Of a stretch of 64,000 nt of DNA, positions 48,371 to 58,684 are shown in pieces. Within the stretch, counting starts at the first letter, position 1; every line of letters begins with the position of its first letter. A model generated the notes under the pieces. That model was not told the DNA's origin. It saw only the letters and a program-made list of their open reading frames with translations, and searched no databases. Made by a program: the position numbers and the translations under genes. This DNA is from Epiperipatus broadwayi (lineage: Eukaryota; Onychophora; Udeonychophora; Euonychophora; Peripatidae), in assembly GCA_028023455.1 (NCBI GenBank), contig JAQFVV010000206.1:1531361-1595360 (forward strand). The letters are read 5' to 3'.

Positions 48371-49016
48371 ACTAGAATATTTCAAATCACAGTATTAATT
48401 ATAGACATTAAATAAAATATGTTTTTAAAAGTATGTCAGAATAATGGTATGTGGATTTTAGGGAAATATATAAGATCTAGCCTCAATGAAGAGACTCTGA
48501 GTTGTATTGGAATATATTTTTAAGAATTACTATTATCCTTTGTTTGAAATGTGCATTTTAGTTGTGAGTTTTAGAAATATAAAAATATGGTCTCTGTGTA
48601 TATAGGTCAAGATAGATAATTAAAAGCTGGAGATTGGTATGTGAATATATAAAGAGCACATAAATATGTAATGTTTACATAATAAATTCAATAAAGTTTA
48701 AAATTTAATAATACTAAAATTAAAATCTAAATTATGAAACACACCTGATTTTGTTGCTAGCACTTCATTCTACTTTTGAATCATTGATTGTAATCATGAA
48801 TAATCAATGAATATCAGGTAAAAGAAAGTAGTCTGGGGAATATGGAATATAATAGAACTATCATCTGTTATCTGTTAATTATTTAAACTAACAATAATAT
48901 AGAATTGGAATGTAATGAAAACAATTTTTAAAAGCATATTTAAGATTATAAATACAGATGTTTCTGAAACAAGTATGAAAGTTGAAATGTATGAAAGTAG
49001 AGCATAAAATAGTCAT

Positions 49017-49096
49017 GCATTGGTGGTCGAGAGGTCAGCAACAGTTGCTTTACAAGCAGTTGTCCCGGGATAGTGGGTTTGCTTCCCGGATGATGC
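49017..49096 (+). tRNA. tRNA-Val(TAC)-like sequence, probably a pseudogene or SINE head
   Basis: GCATT (49017-49021) pairs with GATGC (49092-49096). TGGTCGAGAGG resembles an A box. The anticodon arm GTTGC-TTTACAA-GCAGT has a seven-base loop with TAC at 49051-49053. The T arm GTGGGTTTGCTTCCC resembles a B box but departs from the GGTTCGA consensus. The acceptor stem is incomplete and the lower arms rely on G-U pairs, so a functional tRNA is unlikely. An A-rich stretch follows, which would fit a tRNA-derived SINE. Confidence 0.4.
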
Positions 49097-49224
49097 TATG
49101 ACACATAAGAAAAAAATGTTTTTTTTAAATATTTATATTTTAATGAGGTATATTAACAACATATACATAAATAACACTTATCATGGTGTTTTCTTTATAA
49201 ATTTATTAAGATGTAGTTGAATTG

Positions 49225-49797
49225 TACTCTTCTTGGTACTTACAGATTAGCTTGGATACCAAGGTTGATTATGAATAATTCGGACAATAAAATTCATTAT
49301 ATATATATATCACATTAATGCAATAATTATTATTAATAAAAAAATAAATAAATTGATATTTAATTGCTTAAGACACTTTTATTTTTCAATTATGACTAGT
49401 AAAGTAAAAATAAAACCTTTTTTTTTATATACATTACAACTTAACTTCCCCCTCCACTTTTTCTCATTTTCTATAAATTTAAAAATATTTTTTTTCCTTA
49501 CAACTTTTTATTAAATTTATAGGAAAATGGGAAAAGATGGAAAGAGGAGAGGTTTTGTGTTTTTTAGCAATAATTGAAAGACAAAAGTATCATAAGCAAC
49601 TAAGTGTCAATTTATTTATTTTTTAATTAATAAATTAATTATTAGACAGGATATTTTTTTTTTAAAAATCTGATAGTCAGTATAATTTTATTGCATTAAT
49701 GTGATATATATATATATATAATGAATTTTATTGTCTGGAATTATCAGTAATCAATCTTGGTGCCTGTGATGATTTGTAAGTACCCTCTTCTTTTTCT
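49225..49797. repeat. Foldback repeat with ~100-bp outer arms
   Basis: ACAATAAAATTCATTATATA and its continuation through TATCACATTAATGCAATAA on the left are mirrored at 49690-49740. The outer parts (CTTGGTACTTAC ... ACCAAG) also pair. Further inside, GGGAAAAGATGG-type and CCACTTTTTCTC-type words pair less well, so the whole 570 bases can fold. There are no hammerhead boxes. Its age looks intermediate. Confidence 0.75.
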
Positions 49798-51097
49798 TTT
49801 TTTGATAAAAAGTTCTGTAACATGCTCTGTCTTTTTCTATTGTCTTTGTACAAAATAACGAATTGTATGAAAGTAGAATATATGAAAGTATATAGTAATT
49901 TTGAACCTAATAAATAATTATTAACATGGATTTATGTAATTATTGAATGGTTATTTTTATAAATAATTGCTTGCTATAAGTGTAGCATTTATAAAGTAAA
50001 TACATTTTATGACCATCAATAAATACAAATAATATGTGAAATTTAGGATATTACATAAAACATGGAATAATTAGCATATTTTCCCCAATGTCTGCACTCA
50101 CAAGTTTGAACTGCTTAAAGTAAGCTTAGTTGTAAAATTATGAAAAACTTTGTCATAGAAATGCAATAATCCATGTACAATTATAATACTACTGCTAATA
50201 TGGAGAAAATACAAAAAACATTAAAAATGATCTCAGTGAATTTTTAGTGCAGAGCAAGTTTTTCAAAGCCAAACATTATAACATTTGTTTTTAAAAAAGA
50301 ATGTTCTGCATTGAAAATACATTAAGATTTTATCACAATTGCATTTACATTTAATAATATATGTTAATATTAATAAAGTGATGAATTATAAAAATAAAAA
50401 AAACATTTGTATTTTATAGTTGTTTGATTAAGATGTAAATGCAACAACAAAATAGTCCAATATTACTTTAATAAAGTAATGTATAGTTATATCCTACAAT
50501 GATTTAATTTTTTTTTTTCAAATGAAATAATTTATTAATTTAAGGCATGTAACAATTACAATTCTTTGTTCTTTTTTTGGATATCTTATTTTTAAACCCT
50601 AACATGTGTGTAAGAAACTATATAATGCTGTACTTATTTACATTATTAATAATAGTTTTAATTTTATAAAACCAATTTTGCCTTTCTTTTAGATAACTTT
50701 TATATTTATAGCAGCTTTTTTTTATTCTAAAGCAAAGGATATTTATCAAAAACATGAGTGGATTTTTTTATAATCAACTAAAGAATTAGAGAATTATCAA
50801 CTCAATTTCATTAAACTTTTCCATAATTCAAATTCATCCATTTAACATCTTTTATTTACAAGATCTAATAAATTTTAAAATTCTGGCAGAAATTATCATA
50901 AAGAAGAATGAATGTAAACTTCATTTTTTAATTGTTCTTCAATTTTTATATTTTGAAAATTTGTCTTGACCATCATCATCTCCAACAAGAAGACATTATT
51001 TTAATTGAGGCGTCTGAAATTTTTTATCCTGTTTTTTTTTTTAGTCTTCTTAACTATAATATTTTTCATAATGCAGATCTGTGTTTTTTTTCCTGAA

Positions 51098-51103
<6 letters not shown>

Positions 51104-51186
<83 letters not shown>
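51104..51186. repeat. Long TA microsatellite
   Basis: About 40 uninterrupted TA repeats. An overlapping open frame of alternating Tyr and Ile is an artefact of the repeat. Confidence 0.95.
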
Positions 51187-51188
<2 letters not shown>

Positions 51189-52112
51189 TTGGCATGAAAA
51201 CAAGTAAAAATACAATCACAATTTTGAGACCTTGAACTAATTTGCTTTTTTATATGAAATTTCTCAATTGTTTTATCTATTAAGCTAGAATTTGATATAA
51301 TTTATATAATCCCCAGTCACTTATGGCTAAATTTGCTAAATCATTATGATTTTTTTTTTAAGGTGTTTGATTTTCCAACTATAAATTTCTAACATTATAG
51401 TTAGTTTTATATTATTGCTTCAATGTTACATTTTAGAGCTATTTAGCCAATAAATAGTATATAAAAGCAGCAGCTTACCATCTGATTAATTTTTCAATAG
51501 GAATAGGAGCTGTTTATTCTACATGTATGCCTGATAAGACTTCATTTATTGGTAGTTCATTTCTCTTTTAAATAGAATCTTAGTGACATCGATTTTTTGA
51601 AGAAGATATTTTTACATATTATTTTCTCTTATTGAAACTTTGTTTCACAGTTTATCACTTTTATTGATTTTCCTTTATTTGGCTTCATCTATTGCAAGCA
51701 TGAGGGATCACTGTTTGCCAAATGGTGTCCAGAAACTAATCTGAAGATGGCATTTAGATTGCACTATCACCTGCTATGCTATAATTATTCAAACTAGCAA
51801 TAGGTCCATGCTAGAATAGAGAGAGAAAACATGTAATACAATAGGAAATTAAAAGAATCAAGGGATTTTGTGCTAGTATGTAAAAGTTTTTATTATTTCT
51901 AAATGTATAAATATAAAGTGGAATATTTCTAGAGAGAAAATCATTAATTATGTTAAACACTGCAAAACTAAGAAAAAGCTATTTTGAAGTGATGAAGAGA
52001 CATTGATGATTACAAAAGTAAAAAAAAAAATTGTAAGTTCAAATTACATTGATTTGGAGAAGGCTTATAAAATAATTGGTGCCCTATTTCTATTATCAAA
52101 CTTTAAATCTTA

Positions 52113-52460
52113 AATTTTTTTAGAAAAATTTCAAACTTTATTCAAATTTTTTTAATACATTCAATTGATTAGTAATAGTAAACAGATTAGTATATATGAC
52201 AACGTTTTGAGTGATATTATTTCCCCTTTTTCTTCAGGTGATGCTGATTTTATCAACACAGAAGAAAATCCACTTTAATATTCATGAATCTAAATTCATG
52301 TTTAATTGCCATGCCTTCCTAGTGAATCCAGCAATGCCTGAAAAAAAGAAAATAATATCACTTGAAATGTTTCTGTCATATACTAACCTGTGTGCTATTA
52401 CTCACAGTTGAATGTATTTGAAAAGTTTCAATTAAATTTGAATTTTTCTAAAAGCATTTA
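52113..52460. repeat. Foldback repeat (family C), copy 2
   Basis: TTTAGAAAAATTTCAAAC and ACATTCAATTGATTAGTAATAG on the left are mirrored by CTATTACTCACAGTTGAATGT and AATTTTTCTAAAAGC at 52393-52455. The loop holds a 66-codon open frame without recognisable motifs. It is related to the repeats at 40.4 and 52.7 kb by the CTATTAC...GTTGAA block. Confidence 0.6.
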
Positions 52461-52686
52461 ACAGATTGGAAAATTTGTCCAATAGATAATTATTATTAAA
52501 AACACAAACATCTTAGAAAGAATAATGAAAAAAATATGTTTATTGAAGAATATAAAAAAAGAAAAGAAATCGGATTGTCCATATACTTAAAAGTAGAGGG
52601 AGTATGAATACAGTGTTGTAAGACAATGTGGAGTGTGTTTTAAAAAAGTTAATAAGTAATTATTAAAAAAAGAATAGCAATGAATG

Positions 52687-52913
52687 TTGCATTTGGACTA
52701 TTTTCATAATCTAATATTAAGTATTGAATATCTTTAGAAAAATTTAATTTTATTTAATTTTTCCAATTACATTCAAATGTTAGTAATAGCACACAAGCAT
52801 TTACTAATGTGTGGACTATTACTAACAGTTGAACATAATTGGAAAATTTAAATAAACTTAAATTTATTTTAAAATATTCAATTCTTAATATTAGATGATG
52901 GAAATAGTGCAAT
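52687..52913. repeat. Foldback repeat (family C), copy 3
   Basis: TTGCATTTGGACTATTTTC at the left pairs with GGAAATAGTGCAATA at the right. The inner block TTAGTAATAGCACAC is mirrored as GTGTGGACTATTACTAA near the centre, so the loop is short. The arms are about 105 bases. It lies 230 bases from copy 2 of the same family. Confidence 0.7.
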
Positions 52914-53040
52914 ATATAAATACAACTAAAATACCATAATCACAAACCTTCAGGAAAACAGTAGCTATGAACTTTTGAAAAGATCAAGTAACAAAATGGT
53001 TTTAAACATTTATTTTATAACGTCTTGCATACAATTATAA

Positions 53041-53454
53041 TTACAATAGAATGACAGCCTGTTAAGCTAATTGCGCAGACGCTGTGAGAATGTTATTAAT
53101 AAATGAATACCTTCGAACAACCACATGATATAGTATTTGTATAAGAGTAAAAAGGAATCCTCTTACCCTTACGACTCAAATGTTTATATATGAGCAAATC
53201 TGAAGTAGTTGTAACGAAGGCGTGACTACATAATAGTCACTTTAAATTACTATATATAATGTCTGTATGAATGACGCCAATGAAATTTTCTAGAATTTAC
53301 TAAATGCCACTCTAAACGAAACTAAATCATATACATGAATAAGCATTTATTTTATACAAATACTATATCATGTGGTTGTTCGAAGGTATTCATTTATTAA
53401 TAACATTCTCACAGCGTCTGCGCAATTAGCTTAACAGGCTGTCATTCTATTGTA
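53041..53454. repeat. Foldback element with identical 104-bp arms (family D)
   Basis: TTACAATAGAATGACAGCCT through to TATAGTATTTGTATAA (53041-53144) is repeated inverted at 53351-53454 without a mismatch that I can find. The ~205-base loop contains CpG words (CTTACGACTCAAATG, GTAACGAAGGCGTGAC). The identity of the arms implies recent formation or gene conversion. No hammerhead boxes and no coding frame were recognised. Confidence 0.85.
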
Positions 53455-53825
53455 AAATGGCTTTAAGTAATTGGTCTTAATGATATCTGGACAAATATAC
53501 ATTTTAGTAAATGACTGATAATAACTTACAATTCTATATTTCTACTTATATATACACACAAACTATTGTTGATTAATGATAACATAAGTACATTATAATT
53601 TTTTTAATTCTTCACACTATTGCTTTATAATTATATTATATAGTACTCACACGTGTATACTGCATAAACTTATTTTGAAAGTCTATATTTTTATTCACCA
53701 TTTATTTACAGTGATCTTTTATTATTAAATATGTGATAGATTATTTTTATTAGATCAAAAATTATTATACTTCCTTTAACCTTAAACATATATGATTTTA
53801 AATTTCTTAAAGATTAAATATATTT

Positions 53826-53895
53826 ATAATTACAATAGAATGACAGCCTGTTAAGCTAATTGCGCAGACGCTGTGAGAATGTTATAAAATAAATG
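53826..53895 (+). repeat. Third copy of the family-D arm, internally deleted
   Basis: ATTACAATAGAATGACAGCC ... GAGAATGTTA matches the left arm of the element at 53041. It then jumps to TAAAATAAATGCTTATTCAT, which in the full element lies about 45 bases further on. It is in the same orientation as the left arm. Confidence 0.75.
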
Positions 53896-54276
53896 CTTAT
53901 TCATATATTTATAATTTTAAATCTTATGTATGATCAACTGGGTTTTTTTATTACTTATTATTATTAATTGTTTTACTCTTTCAATGTGGCATACAATCTT
54001 ACATTGCTCTTCTGTTATGGTTACAAGTATGATTAAAATGTTAAAGTATAAATTGCAGTTTTCAAGGAAAAGGTTTGTGTATAAGTTTGTTGCGAAAGAG
54101 TATAGATGTAACCAACCATTCAGATGATGAATTACGATTTTATAATCAAATCTAGTTTTTAAAAATTAGTTACTTAATATGTTAAAATTATTAAAAATAA
54201 TTAGTTGTATTAATTATAGTAATTAATATTATTTAAACCATTTTATCCATCTAATTATATACTTTTCTATTTTTAG

Positions 54277-54345
54277 TTTAATAATATCGCTAATTTCATT
54301 GGCTGTTTTGATACTTTTGTACAAGCAAATGGTAAAAACAAACGG
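54277..54345 (+). CDS. CACNA2D: Calcium channel alpha2/delta subunit, exon D (VWA continued)
   Basis: The 69-bp exon (23 codons, phase 0 on both sides) encodes FNNIANFIGCFDTFVQANGK then NKR. The acceptor is TATTTTTAG and the donor GTAAGT. The CF..FVQAN..NK pattern is a conserved block of alpha2/delta proteins a short way after the metal site, with the Cys conserved in the family. It follows exon C directly in frame. The next exon, carrying the rest of the VWA domain, is not in the remaining 9.6 kb as far as I can see. Confidence 0.9.
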
Positions 54346-54771
54346 GTAAGTTATATTTTTAACATGAGATAATAATATTTTGTTTAATTAGTTAATATGC
54401 CCTTTTTTAATAGAAGTTATCACTTCAAAACATTTAAATTATATACGTTAAAAACAATAAAGTTAATAAATTGCGATGCGATATTTAATAATAAAAAATA
54501 CAACTAGATTAGAAAATTAGATATTGTATGGAATAAATACTTTTGACAGATTTCTAAAATAATTCTCAAAAACATATTTAAATTAGGATCTTTTTTAGCT
54601 CTTCTTTGAATGAGATATGGTTAATATGTTTTACATAAATTAAAAATTATGTGAACCCAAAACTATGATATTATATAATCTTGTGTGAATAAAAGGTGAA
54701 AGAAGATTGGATATAATATTGAAATCAAAAATTATATATATATGATTATATAAAAAAAAATTCTAATGTAA

Positions 54772-55008
54772 ATAATAATATTTCTTTTGTGTAATTTTCA
54801 CTATACCACTTTCATGTAAGGTAGAGATTAGTGTCTATCTGCTTTTAACACCTTATGCAGGGACATAATGATAAACATATGACCAAAAACATGTGAAAAA
54901 TATCTATGATCCTCAAGGTGCACTTTTCATGCTGAACCAGCACTCATCAGTCAGCCTACACCATAATCTCTTACATGTATCTTTATCATTGTTCAATATA
55001 TATATATA
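54772..55008 (-). repeat. Left arm of a large foldback, hammerhead-like (related to family A)
   Basis: Its reverse complement matches 58685-58928 over about 240 bases. On the minus strand it carries CTGATGA (from 54950 down), stem II GTGCT/AGCAT around GGTTC, and GAAA. The block TGCTGGTT.AGCATGAAA is shared with the units at 41.4-42.8 kb. The downstream part does not form a convincing stem III or stem I, so the ribozyme appears decayed. Confidence 0.6.
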
Positions 55009-55013
55009 TATAT

Positions 55014-57170
55014 GTACTGGACAAAAGATCTTTGATTCGCATATACTGACCACGAGGGCGCCACTAGTCCAAAAATCGGAACCAGACATTTATTTTAAGG
55101 GTGGATAGGATATGCGAACCAAAATGCGCCGGACTAAACTCAGGGAGAAACAAGATATCTTAAATATTGTTTAGACAATTGAGAAATAAAAGCACAAATA
55201 CAAACATCAGCCAAATTAAGTTTAACAAATTTTAAACTTTTAATTAAGAGCAAAATAACATGTAAGAAAATGTTTACACAAAAACCAATAGGGTTATTTC
55301 AGGCGTGTACTGGAAAGACTAAACACAATGTTCTGGCAGACTTACCGACTCTCTAATAACAAATTCTACAGGGAGGAAGCAATTTCATTCAGCAGAAGCT
55401 TCACCCAAACATTGGTTTTCACTTTCAGATACTTAAACAATACATTTTTGAAACAACTCAATGAAACCAGCGCCAGTGAGCTTTCCGAGATCCAAAAAAG
55501 GTGTCGGACCATGAATGTCATCTGTCGGTAGAAGCTGCATCTATTATTATGTTTAAAATAAAGATGATTGATTTACCTCAAGAACAACTCAAAAATATGA
55601 TTTAAAATGAAAGGAAAACAAACAATTAAGACTGGTGAATCCCCAACCAAATGATTGGCGAAAACTAATCTAAAAATTAAAGGTCTCAATAGGAGACAAG
55701 TAAATCATTAGAAAATCAGTTACATCTGCTCCAGCATTTAAAGAAAATGAATTACCAATAATTATTATTAAAAAAATTAATTTATTATACAAGTTCTGAG
55801 TACATGCTCTGATAAATTTTAAGCTATACAAGTAAATACAAAATAAATCTATCAGAGAGTGCATATGAGTACGAAAATATAAAACTATAAATACTTTAGC
55901 AGCGAAAGTCTCTCTCACCTGTAATTTATGAAAGGGATAAATATTGTCTTCCTGCTGGTGACTTATAAAACTACAAAGCAAAAACAATTATAGTTTCCGC
56001 TTTCAGAGATATAAGAAATGAAGACTATGAAAATAAAGTCACCAGCCAAAAGATTTGATGGTTTGCAAAAGTGCAAATACAGTATTTAAAATTAATTTGG
56101 GGCTGCTAAAATAATTACAGGAAAGCATTCAAAATATACACAATTGCCAAAGCATTTAGTAAAAGTTAGGCCTAAAAATAGAAAAACTCACACGTCACTC
56201 TCCAATAAACAAAAATTGAAAGCAAACTTGGAATCTTAAAACTAAGATTCCAAGACACACGGCAAAATACAAGAAATCACAATAAATATTACATATGAGG
56301 TTAAATATTACTTATGAATACAGATTTATAATTATACTGAGCAGAGATTTAATGAAAAGAAATTTACCCTGGAAAGAATAAAAGAAAATTTCATCTTACG
56401 ATAAAGCACAGTTCACATAGAGTGTGCACATTTATCTTTAGTCCATTTTCAGGTCCTTTGACAGCGGCAAAGTAGAGGCAGTGTTTATTTTAGAGGCTCA
56501 TGGCATGATTGAAGGAGAGCTGGCAGGCATGGGTCTATCCTTTGTTTAAGCTAGCAAGATATCCTGATGATGGCAAAACTCATAGCAATAGATTTTGACA
56601 TCTTGCACAGTGACGAAGTCTGTCAATAATTGCAAGTTTATAGCAGGAATTAAATGTCCGAACTGCTACCCAAAACAATATAACTCTCTGCAGGCAATAA
56701 TCCAAATATCTCCCTGGAATACTGAATCTCTCTATCTTAAAAATTGGTGGGCTATCGTTGCCTCGCTACATTTCCTGCGAAAAAACTTTCCTTAGTGTCT
56801 AATTCTATATCTCAGGCAGGGCAAATATTAATTTCCTGCTCAATCTAATTTAAGAATTCCAACCAGGGATTATTGAAACAAAAATGACAACACAATTAAA
56901 TCTCCATTTTTTAGAATTAAATTAGAACTGCTAAAGATAAGCAACAGAAATGTAATCACACGTTTGCTTATTTTTTTAATTAAATGGATTAAAACAAGTA
57001 ACGAAAGTAAACTATTTTAAAATCAATTTTATAAACATGAAAATGATCTATTTTAAATATAAACACGTATGTGTTTTAAATAATAAAAATTTTACCATTA
57101 GATAAGATTGAACAAAAATTAAGTTTTTAATTTTGGCAGTAAAATCCTTGAATCGGAAATCAATCCAGTT
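55014..57170. other. Unassigned ~2.15-kb insertion in a TA tract
   Basis: It starts ACTGGACAAAAGATCTTTG and ends ATCAATCCAGT, giving short inverted ends (ACTGGA). Both sides are bordered by GTTCAATATATATA-type sequence, as if it entered a TA run. It is richer in GC and CpG than its flanks (GAGGGCGCCACTAGTCC at 55047). Open frames of 65-105 codons occur on both strands without recognisable motifs. It could be a DNA transposon or a retroelement relic. Confidence 0.4.
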
Positions 57171-57192
57171 CAATATATATATATAGCAAATT

Positions 57193-57290
57193 ACTACAGT
57201 TTAATTAATAAGTATCAAATTTGCTTTCCTCACAACTTTGACATAAACTAGTTGTGAGGGCAGTACCTTTGACACATCAATTAAACTATA
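57193..57290. repeat. Two-tier hairpin upstream of the PLE
   Basis: An inner perfect 10-bp stem CCTCACAACT/AGTTGTGAGG (about 57228-57259) is nested in outer arms ACAGTTTAATTAATAAG...ATCAAA and TTTGACACATCAATTAAACT. The layout suggests a structured RNA end or a small foldback, but no hammerhead boxes are present. Confidence 0.6.
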
Positions 57291-57302
57291 ATATATATAC
57301 AT

Positions 57303-57533
57303 ATTATAATTGAAATAAAATTTTTAACGGTTTATAAACAATTACAAACAATCTTAAAATCCACAGAAGTACTTTTGGTTACTTTCTAACCTGCCTCAAC
57401 TGCCATTAAATTCAAAAACCAAAAGCGGAAGCAAATGTCATCAATTCAAATTCCACGAATCTCATATTTTAATGTTAGAAGCTTGTCGATTTATTAAATG
57501 CATTTTATTCCTGTTTATAAAAATTGCCTCTTT
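57303..57533 (-). mobile_element. Inverted copy of the PLE 3' end, at its 5' side
   Basis: This 231-base arm is the near-exact reverse complement of 58421-58650. It therefore includes, on the minus strand, the last ~30 codons of the endonuclease (KEAIFINRNKMHLINRQ ...) and the 3' untranslated region. It joins the truncated open frame at about 57534-57545. Inverted terminal copies of this kind are described for Penelope elements. Identity is very high, so the rearrangement is recent. Confidence 0.85.
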
Positions 57534-57550
57534 AGAGTAGTATTTTAAAT

Positions 57551-58507
57551 ATGTGTATTTTTGGAGATATTAAAATTTACAAAAGATATGTGGATGATGT
57601 TTTTGTTTGTGGAAATACTAATAGTATAAATTTGCTTATAGAGGAATTAAATAAGTTGAATGGCTTGAAATGGACTATTGAAAAAGAACAGGACAATAAG
57701 ATTAACTATTTAGATTTAATGATCACAAGAGATAACAGTATATTAAATTATAAACTAATAATTAAGCCACTGCAAAAAAGAGGATATATAAATTGTAAAT
57801 CAAAAGTACCAATGATGCATAAGATGGCAAGTTTTAAATCTTTTTTGTTTCGGAATGAAAAATTATGTCGTTACCAAAGTGATAAACTAAAAAATATTGA
57901 GATATTTGCCAAGGAATTGATTGATGTCGGTTATAAAATGGAACAAATAAACAATGCTTTATGTCAATTTAAAAAAAATTATGATAATTTAAAAGAAATG
58001 AAGATTAATAATAAAAAATGGATATCTATTCCATTTATTTCAAATCCACAAGTAAAATTTTTTAAGGATTTATATAAGAATGTGTTTAATGTTTTATTCT
58101 ACGTTCCAAACAATATTAATAAATTAGTCAATAATTCTAAGGATGTCATACCTTTCAAGCAAAAAAGTAATGTCATATATCAAATTTTTTGTGATTGTAT
58201 GCTATCATATATAGGTGAATCTAGGTGCAGTATTGAGAAAAGATTGAAGGAACATGAATTATTATATAAGCGTGTAAAAAATAAAAATAATGGTGATTTA
58301 ATATCTTCTTCAGTTTTCTTTGATCACGAAAAAACATGTAAATATAAATTTAAATTTAATTTTGAAAATGTGAAAATTCTTCATGAAGAGAGAAACCATA
58401 GTAAAAGAAAAATTAAAGAGGCAATTTTTATAAACAGGAATAAAATGCATTTAATAAATCGACAAGCTTCTAACATTAAAATACGAGATTCGTGGAATTT
58501 GAATTGA
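57551..58507 (+). CDS. Penelope-like element: RT C-terminal part fused to GIY-YIG endonuclease
   Basis: The 318-codon frame begins inside the reverse transcriptase: KIYKRYVDDVFV at residues 8-19 holds the YVDD catalytic box, and INYLDLMITR (51-60) is the following conserved strand. Fingers and upstream palm motifs are missing, so the copy is 5'-truncated and the ATG is only the first in frame. At residues 207-235, NVIYQIFCDCMLSYIGESRC then SIEKRLKEHE form the GIY-YIG core (VIY ... YIG) with its Arg and a downstream conserved Glu in HSKRKIKEA (about 283-291). PLEs use this nuclease for target cleavage and the RT, telomerase-related in ancestry, for copying. The frame is unbroken to the stop, consistent with a young insertion. 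It is co-oriented with the host gene inside its intron. Confidence 0.9.
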   Translation: MCIFGDIKIYKRYVDDVFVCGNTNSINLLIEELNKLNGLKWTIEKEQDNKINYLDLMITRDNSILNYKLIIKPLQKRGYINCKSKVPMMHKMASFKSFLFRNEKLCRYQSDKLKNIEIFAKELIDVGYKMEQINNALCQFKKNYDNLKEMKINNKKWISIPFISNPQVKFFKDLYKNVFNVLFYVPNNINKLVNNSKDVIPFKQKSNVIYQIFCDCMLSYIGESRCSIEKRLKEHELLYKRVKNKNNGDLISSSVFFDHEKTCKYKFKFNFENVKILHEERNHSKRKIKEAIFINRNKMHLINRQASNIKIRDSWNLN

Positions 58508-58650
58508 TGACGTTTGCTTCCGCTTTTGGTTTTTGAATTTAATGGCAGTTGAGGCAGGTTAGAAAGTACCCAAAAGTACTTCTGCGGATTTTAAGATTGT
58601 TTGTAATTGTTTATAAACTGTTAAAAATTTTATTTCAATTATAATTACAA
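58508..58650 (+). mobile_element. PLE 3' untranslated end
   Basis: From the stop to TTTCAATTATAATTACAAT this region is duplicated inverted at 57303-57450. It contains TTTGCTTCCGCTTTTGG and CAGTTGAGGCAGGTTAGAAAG. The element probably ends where the inverted copies diverge, near 58650. Confidence 0.7.
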
Positions 58651-58684
58651 TATTGTTTTTAATTAACAGGTATTTTATTTATTA

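Larger units (their letters stand above)
43914..54276 (+). other. Intron C-D of the alpha2/delta gene (10,363 bp, phase 0)
   Basis: The donor is GTAAGA and the acceptor ATTTTTAG. It contains the palindrome at 44.0 kb, a LINE on the opposite strand, a PLE relic, a tRNA-like sequence and four foldback repeats. Two stretches, 48767-48950 and 51690-51850, share diverged words (TTATTTAAACTAACAATA versus TTATTCAAACTAGCAATA) and CAGAAACTAATCTGAAGAT-like sequence that may be very old family-B copies. Nothing supportable was seen in 44070-44760, 46690-47730 or 49800-51100. Confidence 0.8.

Noticed and set aside
51104-51186. Tyr-Ile repeat protein frame
   Set aside because: A translation of a TA microsatellite.
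53360-53440. Possible tRNA boxes (GGTTGTTCGAAGG and TTAGCTTAACAGG) in the family-D arm
   Set aside because: The B-like box precedes the A-like box on the same strand, so no tRNA can fold.
56566-56612. CTGATGATGGC enclosed by GCAAGATATC/GACATCTTGC
   Set aside because: The enclosing stem is good, but there is no stem II followed by GAAA, and the cleavage region cannot be placed.
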